Source: Labilithrix sp.
GTDB lineage: Bacteria > Myxococcota > Polyangia > Polyangiales > Polyangiaceae
Direction: 5' to 3'
Assembly (NCBI GenBank): GCA_028287035.1
Contig: JAQBQL010000167.1
Coordinates: forward strand, 1 to 48,577
Length of the DNA stretch: 48,577 nt
The position numbers were made by a program, and so were the translations under genes. Positions 24,601 to 31,498 of the stretch are shown piece by piece. Position 1 is the first letter of the stretch; every line of letters starts with the position of its first letter. The notes below the pieces were generated by a model. The model saw nothing but the letters and a program-made list of their open reading frames with translations. It ran no database searches and had not been told where the DNA came from.

Positions 24601-27208
24601 TGTAGAATGCATGCTTCTCCTCGTCGCTCCCGGCGTGGGCGAGGAGCGTCTCGTAGAGCGCAGGCAGGCGCGTCCACTTCTCCTCCTGCTCGTAGAGGGG
24701 CACGAGGGCCTGGGCGGCGCGCCGGTCGTCGGGGCGCACCGACAGGACGCGCTCGTAGGCGCGAAAGGCGCGATCCGGCGAGCTCAGATGCGTCTCGAAG
24801 ATGGTCGCCGCGCGGTAGGAGAGGTCGACCTTCTGGGCCACGTCGATCGCGCGGTCCGCCGCGCCGGAGAGCACCTCGGCGAGGCCCTCCCAGTCGCTCG
24901 ACGCCGCATAGAGATCGGTGAGCCCGTCGTGGTCGCCGATCGCCAGGTAGCTGTCGCGCAGGATGCGGAGCGCCTTCGGGTGACCGGGCGACAGCTCGAG
25001 GACCCGCCGCCAGACGTGCAGCGCGCCGTTCGGCTCCTGCAGGCGGTCGGAGAACACGCTGCCCAGCTTCTGGAGCACCGCCAGCTTGGACGCCGCGTCG
25101 GGGGCGAGCTCGGCGCGCCGCTCGAGCGCCTCCGCGACCGTCGCCCAGTCCTTGTCGCGCTCGGCCTGCTTCTCGAGGGCATCGAGCGCCGCGAGATCCG
25201 CGGGATCCTCGGAGAGGATCTGCTTGAAGAGGCGGACCGCGTCGCCGCCGCGGTCGAGGCGCTCCGACGCCATCCTCGCCATCTCCATCCAGAGCGCCCG
25301 GCGCGCCGGCCCTTCGGTGCGGCGGGCCTCGGCGTCGAGGATGTCGTAGAGCTGCCGGTACGCGCGGCGCTTCGTGTAGAGCTCCTTCAGCTTGGCGAGC
25401 GCCTCGGCATCCTCGGGCTCGACCTCGCGAAGCTTCTCGTAGGCCTCGACGGCGTTCTGCACGTTCGAGAACTGGTCCAGCCAGCGGCGCGCGATGGCGC
25501 GATACAGCTCGGCCTTCGTCGACGGGACCTCCTCGAGCTCGGCGAGGCGCATCTGTGTCGTCAGGAGATCGCGCCAGCGCCCGAGCGATTCGTAGACGCC
25601 GGCGAGCTCGCGCACCGCCGCGGAGTCGCGCGGATCGAGCGCGATGATCTGCGAGAGCAACGTGACCAGCGCGGAGTCGCTCTTGATGTGCTCGCGATAG
25701 AGCGCGGCGATCTCGCGGAGGGCCGGCAGCCGTCCCGCGGCGTCGTCGGGGGCGACGCGTTCGAGCTCGGTGCGGAGGAGATCGGCGAGATGATTGTACG
25801 CGCCGGTCTGCCGGTAGAGCCGCTTCAGGGCGTCGCGCGCCGCCACGTTGGCGGGCTCCGACCGGAGCACGGTCCGCCACTGCTCGATGGCCTTCTGCGC
25901 GTTCGCGCCCTCCTCGGCGAGGCCCGCGATCTCCGCGGCGAGCGCGCTGCGCTGCGGCCCCTCGGGCATCGCGCGCTGGGCGTCGCTCAGGATCTGCGCG
26001 AGGCGCGCGCCTTCGCTGCGCGGCGGGCACCACGCGCGGAAGAAGGCCAGCATGCCCGGATGCGCCGGTTCGTGCTTGCGCAGGCGCTCGAAGTACGGCT
26101 CGGCGGCCTCCGGCTTGTCGCGCATGCGCCAGTTGACCATCGCGATCTGGAGGATGACCCCGACCTCCTGGCCGGCGCGCACGCCGCCGCCCGAGAGCTG
26201 CCCCTCGTAGAGGGACACGAGGTGGTCCCACATGGCGTTGTCGGTGAAGTGCGTGACGAGCGCGTTCGTCGCCTCGGGATGGCCGGGCGAGAGATCGAGG
26301 ACGCGCTCGTGGACGGCGACCGCCCGCTCCTTCGAGCCGAGCTTCTTCGTGTAGACGCGCGCCAGGCGCACGAGGGCGGCGATCTTCTCGTCCTTCGCCG
26401 TCGACTCGGTGGCGAACGTGTCGAGGGCGGTCGCGAGCTCCTCCCAGCGCTCCTCGTCGCGGAGGAGGCGCTCCTGGAGGAGCACCGCGCGCCGGTTCTT
26501 CGGGTCGAGCGTGAGCGCCTCGCGGAGGAGGCCGAGCGACTTCTCGAAGAGCGCCTTCTTGCTCTCCTCCGGATCCTTCGCCTTCTTCTTCTTCGGCTTG
26601 CCCCCGCCCCGGATGCTCTTCGGCGGGCTGTCGCTGAGGCGCTCGGCCTCGAGCTTGGCCTTCGCCGCCTCGAGCTCGGGCCGCCCGTAGCGGTAGGCGA
26701 TCTCGGCCGCGCTCACGAGGAGCGAGCTCTTGAAGGACGCGTCGCCCGCGCTCTTCGACTCGGTGAAGTAGCGCTGGGCGAGGTCCTTCCACTTCGCACG
26801 CTTCGCCTCGGCGCGCTCGATCGCCTCCTCGGCGGTGGGCTCGTCGGGCTGGAGCTGGCGGAGGCGCTTCCACGCCGTCACCGCGCCGGCATCGTCGTGG
26901 AGGATGTCGTCGAGGACGACCGCCAGCGTGTGGACGAGGCCCGCCTCGCGCACCGGGTCGGTGCTCCGCGCGAGCGCCACCTCGATCTCGAGCAGCTCCG
27001 CGACCGCCTCGTACTCGCGCCGCATCTCGTGCGCCTGCCGGGCCGCCTCGAGCAGCGTCGCGAGCTCGCCCGCTCCGAGCTCACCGGGATCGACGGTCCC
27101 GACGTCGGCGCTGTACTTCAGCGCGGCGCGGAGGCTCTCCCAGGCCTGCTCGTCGTCGGGCTCGTCCTGGAGGATACCGAGGGCATTTCGAATGGTGCTG
27201 GCGGTCAT
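15695..27208 (-). CDS. Giant tandem TPR protein (3837 residues)
   Basis: One uninterrupted frame from ATG 27208. It is almost wholly built of about fifty degenerate units of 70-76 residues, each reading roughly A-I-x-A-Y-x-x-V-L-x-x-x-P-x-D, then A-L-x-x-L-x-x-L-Y, then a helix rich in R-R-x-E-L. These are TPR-type helix pairs that would form a very long superhelix. No signal peptide or membrane segment is visible, so it is probably cytoplasmic. Interruptions are a Lys-rich stretch near residue 204 (K-P-K-K-K-K-A-K), a G-S-I-A-P-G linker near 3166 and a Pro-rich linker with two more G-S-I-A-P motifs near 3616. The last 220 residues are more canonical TPRs. Function unknown; likely a scaffold. 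It is coupled to the DUF374 gene downstream. Confidence 0.9.
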   Translation of the reverse strand: MTASTIRNALGILQDEPDDEQAWESLRAALKYSADVGTVDPGELGAGELATLLEAARQAHEMRREYEAVAELLEIEVALARSTDPVREAGLVHTLAVVLDDILHDDAGAVTAWKRLRQLQPDEPTAEEAIERAEAKRAKWKDLAQRYFTESKSAGDASFKSSLLVSAAEIAYRYGRPELEAAKAKLEAERLSDSPPKSIRGGGKPKKKKAKDPEESKKALFEKSLGLLREALTLDPKNRRAVLLQERLLRDEERWEELATALDTFATESTAKDEKIAALVRLARVYTKKLGSKERAVAVHERVLDLSPGHPEATNALVTHFTDNAMWDHLVSLYEGQLSGGGVRAGQEVGVILQIAMVNWRMRDKPEAAEPYFERLRKHEPAHPGMLAFFRAWCPPRSEGARLAQILSDAQRAMPEGPQRSALAAEIAGLAEEGANAQKAIEQWRTVLRSEPANVAARDALKRLYRQTGAYNHLADLLRTELERVAPDDAAGRLPALREIAALYREHIKSDSALVTLLSQIIALDPRDSAAVRELAGVYESLGRWRDLLTTQMRLAELEEVPSTKAELYRAIARRWLDQFSNVQNAVEAYEKLREVEPEDAEALAKLKELYTKRRAYRQLYDILDAEARRTEGPARRALWMEMARMASERLDRGGDAVRLFKQILSEDPADLAALDALEKQAERDKDWATVAEALERRAELAPDAASKLAVLQKLGSVFSDRLQEPNGALHVWRRVLELSPGHPKALRILRDSYLAIGDHDGLTDLYAASSDWEGLAEVLSGAADRAIDVAQKVDLSYRAATIFETHLSSPDRAFRAYERVLSVRPDDRRAAQALVPLYEQEEKWTRLPALYETLLAHAGSDEEKHAFYRKLATVTGQRLGDRAAAFGHAVKAYALAPTEPGAVAELEEQARAAGDWTGFAQALEARARDEQAGPDEKRALRLKLAEVAATHTGQTDEAIAGYRELILTNEEDEEAIAALDRLLRAGAERHEDLRWLFRLRVRRAPSPDAQIALLTEWALLEEEALSSPAAAIALYREILDLDAQHVAALRALARLLLASGDAEGAARALEQERDLEQGDSRVAREIELARLYMGPLKKPLEALAAARRALEIAPGDPQVIGVIEELLPLAETRSRAAVTLEEAYASSGAWQKQGEVLGVLIATAPSKADRLALHQRLADVKQKLGDHAGAFDVVARAAQDNPAELEIWDRLSVLANKTGRTQRFVEAIAQSVPERGETGLPVDVELDLAERAATLYDEMLGDIDKATPYLERILARDPSNDRAFARLKQILTTRERWQELEALYERVVEATADAGRRADLLNEVAIIAEEITGEQQKAIQYYERILELEPGHDQAIFALDKLYANAERWQSLADLLVRRLELGAADPIALKLRLGTLLMNRLGDPKAALNHLEEVVSADSSIVEARDLVEKCLAHPDLRQRAAIILEGVYAEREEMRDLVRVLEVRLEFVTDDVERRDLLRRIAELRDERLSDDPAAFDAYARLLPLAPGDVEARTRFLEIAQRLTRQDEAAEVVLVAAKNADSPQPRADLLFEVARIYEAGDQPDRAEAIYRQAMDLAPDDPAIALPAVRSLERNYRDRGKYSDLADVLRVRVKLEDSVPLRRKIYAQLGVLAEEQLKDDPAAIVAWRARLEDDPADDLALAALDRLYARTADHRNLVEVLRSREGQATTPEMRKALMVRTAETLAGHLDDTNEAILAYRAVLDDFGADREILAALARLHEKAEQWPDLAETLQAELALANDDASRIALLTKLGDVRRRRLSETSEAIDAYREALALSGSHVPAREALEELLDDESARREAAEILRPLYEAGGEHARLMRVLDIQVEHEASLAGRLDVYERAAEVTEGPLADPQRAFGYAARALRESAGDPAVTAWIKRAEALTERTGSWADLVQLYRDVIPDVLDEEQQLGLLLRVAQIARGKLADAQLAKEHYKKALELRAEDASALVALEELHEEAGEQEDLIGILKRRTELAESDDDKRALLYKQARVADEQLGDRDRAAAVYEQVLELGLDAPAIAALERLYTAAGRWGDLIALHERELGRDGTLQARRADLHHALGNVHERELGELERAFDEYAEALREDPAHAATVASLERLMAQKATSGRAAEMLEQVYLARMDWRNVMAAVQARLDSSEDPDERRTLLRRLAQLHEEQEENYAAALEVTAKLLAEDVTDEATWAELERLARVANAEERLAQIYAAELDKVTSDEPSTARLAFRTGELFEAQKEPARALLFYRRAYAFAPEDEQAAFGAIDRLLEQSARPAERVALYRDALEYRSSGESRLATLHAIARIEEEELSDDDAAIATYRSVLEVDETDARALDALVVLFTRRERFRDLADILRRRAEQSALPDEEARWRLALGKVLADKLGEPAASIDELELVLGLVSPIASDTGRTAVAALEAMLDSEDHRGRAVELLRPIYEQADDWQKLVDLSRHRLALAATPGERVAVLRENARLLEERGSDTDKAFDALKEAFVLDPDDGDTREELDRVAVAGARWDDLADAYEQGITKIDGIGQRELLEALARLHDTRRDDPRHALDAWDRLFRLDESDPRPLDEMDQLATLLSDWPTLVRVLAKRAELTNDDEERASLWRRIGEARRDMLEDPQGAIDAYERALELEPSSAFTLDNIIALYEERNDAARLVDLYRRRVELCGDDDQELKHQLLLDAARCYEVGLNDRREAVVLLGQAMAVKPGDPEVMQRLAVLFEAEKMWPELLDNLRTQADAAPDAAARAQITRRIGSLLATELDDHEKALEAFREVLAVGYDEEAVRAVRELGESRDELRLEAASVLEPVLREAGRSEALVDVLELRLRAQTEPVERAATLRQIAGVAETSLSDLGRAQAALLRALAEEPQDASLHAEIERAAGLNGRAGWERYADALSERATSIFDAKVTGELFYRLGQVAERELGDLGRAAEAYARAAEQGGDTPEVLAALERVHAGREDTRALLDVVERRIAIESGAAEQADLYHRLASLQIEALGDKVQGLATLRLALERVPEHEKSRASVEELLGDPALFDDAFDTLEGVYRTTSRGADLGRLYARRVDRAEGVRGRTRARLELARVLEVEGQDAAGAQRAVEAAVLEDPQDESALAELERLAEANRSWPSAAEALAKALDTQERAARTESTRNVGSIAPGPSGQLWARLGQWRRDRVEDPRGAEIAFTRALESDPENIDLVRALDELTRAPGRERDRIAVLRRLVRLEGDLVAKRELSREAVAMAEDVLADPRLAEAVLRELLADNEADVWATEQLTRLREDAGDHAEVVTLLLRRAEGDGGEASALRHRAADVARTKLGDRDKAIALYEEILEQDPSDHVAQEQLRVLYEELGKYNELGKLLAMLVDNAGSAEQRGPLRLALAKLQLEKFEAPRDAADTLRAALEEDPDDDAAAVALGGIFEKLEQHAELAELWTQRVERARGRGDAALVLERQLVLADIIETRVKDPGAAMAVYGTILEVDPRHAGALGAVARLAEARGAWDKAAAALSTMLENAYAEEAVQLALRLARAREELGDDTGAAEALRRAVAASPRNLDVRQRLATLYEKTGSHAELAELLVGDADILAADHPYDPPPYVEPLPMRGSIAPGGIPGGSIAPPATAPPAVLQQVSLLRRAAGLLTAQGKAADAVPLLERVSRLLPQDRELMLLLVDGYVAAGRDRDAANVLERVIASYGNRRTKELAGIHHRLGKALAALGDRPEALAQLDMAFKIDPGSVEVLKDLGVLALESGDLERAQKTFRALLLQRLDASSGITKGEVFFYLGDILNRQGDRPKALQMLERAVENDPGLARARTLLAELKA

Positions 27209-27284
27209 CTGGGGCTCGTGCCGCCAGTCGCGCAACGTCCCCTCATCATTCAGGAAAGCGGGCGGGACAGAGAACGGCGGAGCG

Positions 27285-27314
27285 ATGGTACGAGGGTTTT
27301 GCGGGTCCTGTCGA
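27285..27314 (-). promoter_or_regulatory. Possible sigma70-type promoter for the giant TPR gene
   Basis: TCGACA (27309-27314), an 18-nt spacer and TACCAT (27285-27290), giving a leader of about 70 nt. It lies in the 140-nt divergent region shared with the diacylglycerol-kinase-family gene. A 12-bp palindrome AATTCATGAATT is present at 27336-27347. Confidence 0.35.
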
Positions 27315-27348
27315 GCGCCGCCTCTCCACCTGTCAAATTCATGAATTC

Positions 27349-28362
27349 GTGGCAGGATGCGGGCCGTTGCCGAGCGTAGGAAGAGGCCTCCACATCGTGG
27401 TGAACGCGAACGCCAAGCGTGGCGGTCGCCGCATCGCCGTCCAGATCGCGCGTGCCCTGCCGGGCGCGAGCGTGCGGCTCACGAAGAGCATCGAGGAGCT
27501 CGAGGGGTGGCTCCGCACCATCGAGCAGCCGCGCTGCATCCTGTCGGCGGGGGGCGACGGGTCGGCGGTCGCGCTGCTCAACGCGCTCGACCGCGTCTAC
27601 CCGAAGGACCGTGACCTGCCCCCGATCGGCGCCCTGCCGCTCGGCACCGGCAACGCCTGGGCGCATGCGCTCGGCGCCCGCAAGCTCGATCGCTGCATCA
27701 AGCAGCTCGCGCGGTCCGAGGGGCCGGTGCCGACCAAGCGCTACGGGCTCCTCACGTGCGACGGCATGCTCACGTTCTTCGCCGGCTGCGGGTGGGACGC
27801 GCAGGTGCTCGACGACTACCGCCTCCAGCTCGAGGCCTCCCCGTCCAGCACCGTCGCCAAGAGCGTGTGGGGGTACCTGACCGCCATGCTCTTCCGCACC
27901 GTGCCGAAGAACGTGATCCACGGCCGGCCGCAGGTGCTCATCGAGAATCTCGGCGGCGACGTCTTCACCATCGACGCCGACCGCAAGATCGTGAAGCTCG
28001 AAGGGGTCGGCCGCGGCTCGATTCTCTACGAGGGCATGGCCAGCGTGGCGGGCGCCGCCACGTGCCCCGAGTTCGGCTACGGCTTCCGCGCGTACCCTCA
28101 TGCCGAGCGCCTCCTCGGGTTCATGAACGTGCGCGTCTACGACAAGAAGGCGCCCGCCGCGGTGATCAGCATCCCGCGGCTGTGGAAGGGCCAGTTCCCG
28201 CTCGACGGCATGACCGACTGGTTCGCCACCGAGGTCCGGATGACCTTCTCGCGCCCCGTGCCGCTCCAGATCGGCGGCGAGGCGATCGGCTCGCGGCTCA
28301 CCGTCGAGTACAAGACGTCGCCGCGCGTCGTCGACGCGCTCGACTGGCGTCTCCTCGGCTGA
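27349..28362 (+). CDS. Diacylglycerol kinase family lipid kinase
   Basis: 337 residues if started at GTG 27349; the true start is uncertain because homology begins only at I-V-V-N-A-N-A-K-R-G-G near residue 16. The DAGK catalytic domain shows the nucleotide loop S-A-G-G-D-G-S near residue 66 and the L-P-L-G-T-G-N-A-W-A-H motif near 95, both standard for the DgkB/YegS/sphingosine-kinase family. The C-terminal beta domain ends in V-P-L-Q-I-G-G-E-A-I-G, the usual G-E reading. It probably phosphorylates a lipid substrate at the membrane; the exact lipid cannot be read from sequence. It diverges from the giant TPR/DUF374 pair. Confidence 0.87.
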   Translation: MAGCGPLPSVGRGLHIVVNANAKRGGRRIAVQIARALPGASVRLTKSIEELEGWLRTIEQPRCILSAGGDGSAVALLNALDRVYPKDRDLPPIGALPLGTGNAWAHALGARKLDRCIKQLARSEGPVPTKRYGLLTCDGMLTFFAGCGWDAQVLDDYRLQLEASPSSTVAKSVWGYLTAMLFRTVPKNVIHGRPQVLIENLGGDVFTIDADRKIVKLEGVGRGSILYEGMASVAGAATCPEFGYGFRAYPHAERLLGFMNVRVYDKKAPAAVISIPRLWKGQFPLDGMTDWFATEVRMTFSRPVPLQIGGEAIGSRLTVEYKTSPRVVDALDWRLLG

Positions 28363-28397
28363 GCGGCCGGCGCGGAACCGGCGGCGCGCCTCGCGCG

Positions 28398-28403
28398 TAG
28401 CAT
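28398..28403 (+). promoter_or_regulatory. -10-like hexamer TAGCAT, leaderless layout
   Basis: TAGCAT lies 6 nt before the ATG at 28410 within a 47-nt gap. No Shine-Dalgarno sequence lies between them. Confidence 0.45.
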
Positions 28404-28409
28404 CGGCGC

Positions 28410-30083
28410 ATGCGGCTCCTCGCGGCTTCCCTCCTCGTCCTCCTCACCGGCTGCTCCGGCGCGGCGCGTGTCCCCGCCCCTCGCGCGCCCGTCCCGGTCA
28501 CCCGGCCCGGCGCCCTGCCCGAGGGCGCTCCGCGCGAGGAGCTCGCGTGGGCCACGTTCTCGCCCGAGACGTTCGCCCGCGCCCGCGCCGAGAACAAGCT
28601 GGTGGTCCTCGATGGCTCCGCCGAGTGGTGCCACTGGTGCCACGTGATGGAGGCGACGACGTACCACGACCCCGCCGTTCGCAAGGTGCTCGACGCGCAC
28701 TTCATCGCCGTGAAGGTCGACGTCGACGAGCGGCCCGATCTCGCGGAGCGCTACGGCGACTACGGGTGGCCGGCGACGGTCCTCTTCTCCCCCGACGCCG
28801 TCGAGATCGGGAAATACCGCGGCTACCTCGATCCCGAGGCCTTCCGGGCGATCCTCGAGTCGGTCGTCGCGGGCGCGGAGCCGGGCGTCGCCCGCGCCGC
28901 CGCTCGCGCCTCGAAGGCGCCGCGCACCGCGCTCACCGAGGAGCACCTCGCGTGGATCGAGCGCAGCGTCGAGGTCGCCCTCGCCGACCTCTACGACGAG
29001 GAGGAAGGCTCGTGGGGGTTTCGCCAGAAGGCGCCGCTCGGCTACGACAACGCCTGGCTGCTCTGGAAGGCCGAGCACGGCGACCTCCTCGAGCGGAAGC
29101 AGGCGCTCGCGCAGGCGGTGTTCACGCTCGACAAGCAGAGCAAGCTGCTCGACCCGGTGTGGGGCGGCATCTACCAGTACTCGGCGGCGAAGGACTGGGA
29201 CTCGCCGCACTTCGAGAAGCTGATGACGTTCCAGGCGCCGGCGCTCCACAACTACGCGACGGCGTTCCGGCTCACCGGCGACCCCCGCCAGCTCGCGCGC
29301 GCCCGCGCGATGCAGGGCTATCTCGAGCGCTTCCTGAAGGGACCCGACGGCGGCTTCTATGCGTCGCAGGACGCCGACCTCAACGCGCACGATCGCGGCC
29401 GCGCGTTCATGGACGGTCACCGCTACTACACGCTCGGCGAGCGAGAGCGGCTCGCCGCCGGACAGCCGCGCGTCGACGTCCACGAGTACGGCCGCGAGAA
29501 CGGCCTCGCGATCGCCGCCTACGCCACGCTGTTCGAGGTCACGAAGGACCAGGGCACGCTCGCCACCGCGGAGCAGGCGGCGCGTCACGTCCTGAAGACC
29601 CACGACGCAGGCCGGCGCGGGCACGGCGCCGCGATCACGCACGACGTCGCGCCTGCCGAGGGCAGGCCGAAGGCGCTCTACCTGTCCGACAACGCGGCGT
29701 TCGGGCTCGGCCTCGCGCGGCTCTTCGAGGTGACGCGCAGCCCGGAGCACCTGAGCCACGCGCGCGCCATCGCCGACTTCCTCCTCGCGGAGCTCGTCGA
29801 CGAGGACGGCGGCGGCCTGTTCGCCAGCACCAGGGATCCCGACGCGGTGGGCGTGTTCGCGGAGCGGCGCGTTCCCTTCGAGGACAACGTGGTGGCCCTG
29901 CGCCTCCTCGCGCGCGTCGCCCGCGCGGTGGCCCCCGAGGAGGCGAAACCATACCGCGTCGCGATCGATCGCATCCTGCGCGCGATCGCGGCGCCCGAGG
30001 AGATCAAGGCACGTGGGCGGATGATCGGCGACTTCCTGCTCGCACTGGAAGAGACGAAGGGCGCGCGCGGCGCCCTCCGCTGA
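28410..30083 (+). CDS. DUF255 / thioredoxin-like lipoprotein (YyaL/SPATA20 family)
   Basis: 557 residues. The start M-R-L-L-A-A-S-L-L-V-L-L-T-G-C is a lipoprotein signal with C15 lipidated, followed by a Pro/Ala-rich linker to about residue 45. The thioredoxin-fold domain has the family signature W-C-H-W-C-H-V-M-E with C74 and C77, then V-K-V-D-V-D-E-R-P-D and Y-G-W-P-A-T-V-L-F. The remaining 350 residues resemble the alpha/alpha six-barrel part of the family (Y-D-N-A-W-L-L, Y-Q-Y-S, G-G-F-Y-A-S-Q-D-A-D, Y-L-S-D-N-A-A-F-G-L-G). It is shorter than the usual 650-700 residues, and the export signal is notable because many homologues are cytosolic. Its role is not established. It ends 9 nt from a convergent gene. 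Confidence 0.85.
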   Translation: MRLLAASLLVLLTGCSGAARVPAPRAPVPVTRPGALPEGAPREELAWATFSPETFARARAENKLVVLDGSAEWCHWCHVMEATTYHDPAVRKVLDAHFIAVKVDVDERPDLAERYGDYGWPATVLFSPDAVEIGKYRGYLDPEAFRAILESVVAGAEPGVARAAARASKAPRTALTEEHLAWIERSVEVALADLYDEEEGSWGFRQKAPLGYDNAWLLWKAEHGDLLERKQALAQAVFTLDKQSKLLDPVWGGIYQYSAAKDWDSPHFEKLMTFQAPALHNYATAFRLTGDPRQLARARAMQGYLERFLKGPDGGFYASQDADLNAHDRGRAFMDGHRYYTLGERERLAAGQPRVDVHEYGRENGLAIAAYATLFEVTKDQGTLATAEQAARHVLKTHDAGRRGHGAAITHDVAPAEGRPKALYLSDNAAFGLGLARLFEVTRSPEHLSHARAIADFLLAELVDEDGGGLFASTRDPDAVGVFAERRVPFEDNVVALRLLARVARAVAPEEAKPYRVAIDRILRAIAAPEEIKARGRMIGDFLLALEETKGARGALR

Positions 30084-30092
30084 GGCCGCCTT

Positions 30093-31436
30093 CTAGGGGT
30101 GCGGCCACATCTCGGCGCCGCTCAGGTAGCCCGCGTTGTCGCTGAACGGGTTCTCGCCGAGCTTCGTGGTCACCGGGGCACCCGAGCCGCCGTCGCCGAA
30201 CGGCACCGAGATGACCTCGAGGGGCCCCGCGCCGCCGTCGGCGAGGTAGGTCGCGCGCGCGCCGACGAGGTTCCCCTTGCCGTCGTGCGCGCCGTAGTCG
30301 ATGCCGCCCGGGATCTCCGCGCCGAGGGTGGTCTGCGACGGGTTCCAGAAGAACGCCTGGCCGAAGAACGAGATGGCCGCGCGCGTGTCGTCGGCGAACA
30401 CGAGCCCCGCCGGGAAGCCCTGCGTGTCGAGCGAGAGGAGCGTCTTGACCTTGCCGGTCGCGAGATCGACCTCCTCGACGCGCCTTCGCTGGATCGCTCC
30501 GGCGGCGCCGCCGTTGTCGGCGTTGCAGCCCGCGCTGAGGACGAGCAGCCGGTCGCGCGCCGCGTCGTACGCGAGCGAGGCGCCGAGCGGCGGGTTGTAG
30601 CCGCCGAGCGCGATGCCGCCGCCCGGCGCGGTACCACCGAGGGAGACGAGCGCCCCCGTCGTGGTGTCGATGGCGACGATGCTGGGCGTGGTGTCCGCAC
30701 ACAGCGCGGTGAAGCCATCCGGCGCGACCTTCGAGAGATCCTCGTTGCCGAGCAGCACGTAGATGCGGTTCTTGCCCGGCACGTGGAGCGCCGCGGTCAT
30801 GTCGACGAGGCCGTCCTTGTCGTTCGGCTGGAGCAGCGGCGCGAGGTCCACGTAGCTCTCGGGGGCGCCGGCATCGAGCGCCTTCGTGGTGTCGATGACC
30901 GCGATCTTGTTGCGCTTGAAGCGGATCACGTAACCGAGCTTGCAGTCCGGCACCACGATGGCCGTCGGGTCGGAGTACGCCGAGCCGCCGTCGACCGCGT
31001 CGTCGCCGGCGACCGACCACGAGGACGTCGCCTCCCAGGGCCGCTGCGCGTTCATGCGGTAGACCACGTCCGTCGCCTGGCCGAGCACGTAGGGGTCCGA
31101 GCCCTGCGACGACGAGTAGCCGATGAAGCCCGGATACGTGAAGTGACCGTCCACCTTCTTGCCCGCCACGTCGAAGGCCGCGAGCTCGCTCGTGGCTCCG
31201 TGGTTGATGGACAGGAGGAGCCGCTGCGGGGCTCCCGTCGCGTCGCCGCAGCCGAGCGGCGCCTTGCCGTCGGGCGTCCCCGTGTCGGGGCGGCCCTCGC
31301 TGTCCGGCGCCGCGCCGTCCACGTTCGTGGAGGCGTCCTCGTCGCGGAACACCTCGTCGTCTCCGCAGCCCGCGATCCACAGGCCCATCACCGGCGCGCT
31401 CAGGACGAGCGCGACCGCCAACATCTTCCGATTCAT
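30093..31436 (-). CDS. Beta-propeller-like lipoprotein under cobalamin riboswitch control
   Basis: 447 residues from ATG 31436, with GAGG 7 nt upstream. Signal peptide and lipobox I-A-G-C, C24 lipidated. An Asp/Ala/Gly-rich linker (about 25-62) leads to a beta-rich body with blade-like units of YVTN type: V-I-R-F-K-R-N-K-I-A-V-I-D-T-T-K, N-R-I-Y-V-L-L-G-N-E-D then S-I-V-A-I-D-T-T-T-G, D-R-L-L-V-L-S-A-G-C then V-E-E-V-D-L-A-T-G-K-V, and A-G-L-V-F-A-D-D. Several Cys may form disulfides. The leader contains a complete cobalamin aptamer, so expression should fall when cobalamin is plentiful. Surface cobalamin capture, as done by the propeller lipoprotein BtuG in Bacteroides, is an inference from fold and regulation. 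No BtuB-, BtuF- or BtuCD-like gene is in the window. Confidence 0.8.
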   Translation of the reverse strand: MNRKMLAVALVLSAPVMGLWIAGCGDDEVFRDEDASTNVDGAAPDSEGRPDTGTPDGKAPLGCGDATGAPQRLLLSINHGATSELAAFDVAGKKVDGHFTYPGFIGYSSSQGSDPYVLGQATDVVYRMNAQRPWEATSSWSVAGDDAVDGGSAYSDPTAIVVPDCKLGYVIRFKRNKIAVIDTTKALDAGAPESYVDLAPLLQPNDKDGLVDMTAALHVPGKNRIYVLLGNEDLSKVAPDGFTALCADTTPSIVAIDTTTGALVSLGGTAPGGGIALGGYNPPLGASLAYDAARDRLLVLSAGCNADNGGAAGAIQRRRVEEVDLATGKVKTLLSLDTQGFPAGLVFADDTRAAISFFGQAFFWNPSQTTLGAEIPGGIDYGAHDGKGNLVGARATYLADGGAGPLEVISVPFGDGGSGAPVTTKLGENPFSDNAGYLSGAEMWPHP

Positions 31437-31443
31437 GCTGCTA

Positions 31444-31491
31444 CCTCGGCCGCCGCACGCCCGCGTCGGCCATCGTTTCTCGATCGAGAGG
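31444..31491 (-). promoter_or_regulatory. Expression platform of the riboswitch with ribosome site
   Basis: The ribosome site GAGG (31444-31447) is 7 nt from the ATG. A CCTC at 31488-31491, just after the aptamer, could pair with it, and GGCCG (31467-31471) can pair with CGGCC (31448-31452) directly next to it. There is a palindrome TCTCGATCGAGA in between and no T-run, so control at translation initiation is more likely than termination. Confidence 0.45.
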
Positions 31492-31498
31492 TCTCTTC

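Noticed and set aside
22901..27379. A 1492-codon open frame on the plus strand opposite the giant TPR gene.
   Set aside because: High GC makes long antisense frames common. Its Arg/Leu/Glu-rich, patternless product mirrors the TPR codons and has no domain; the minus-strand frame has clear TPR units.
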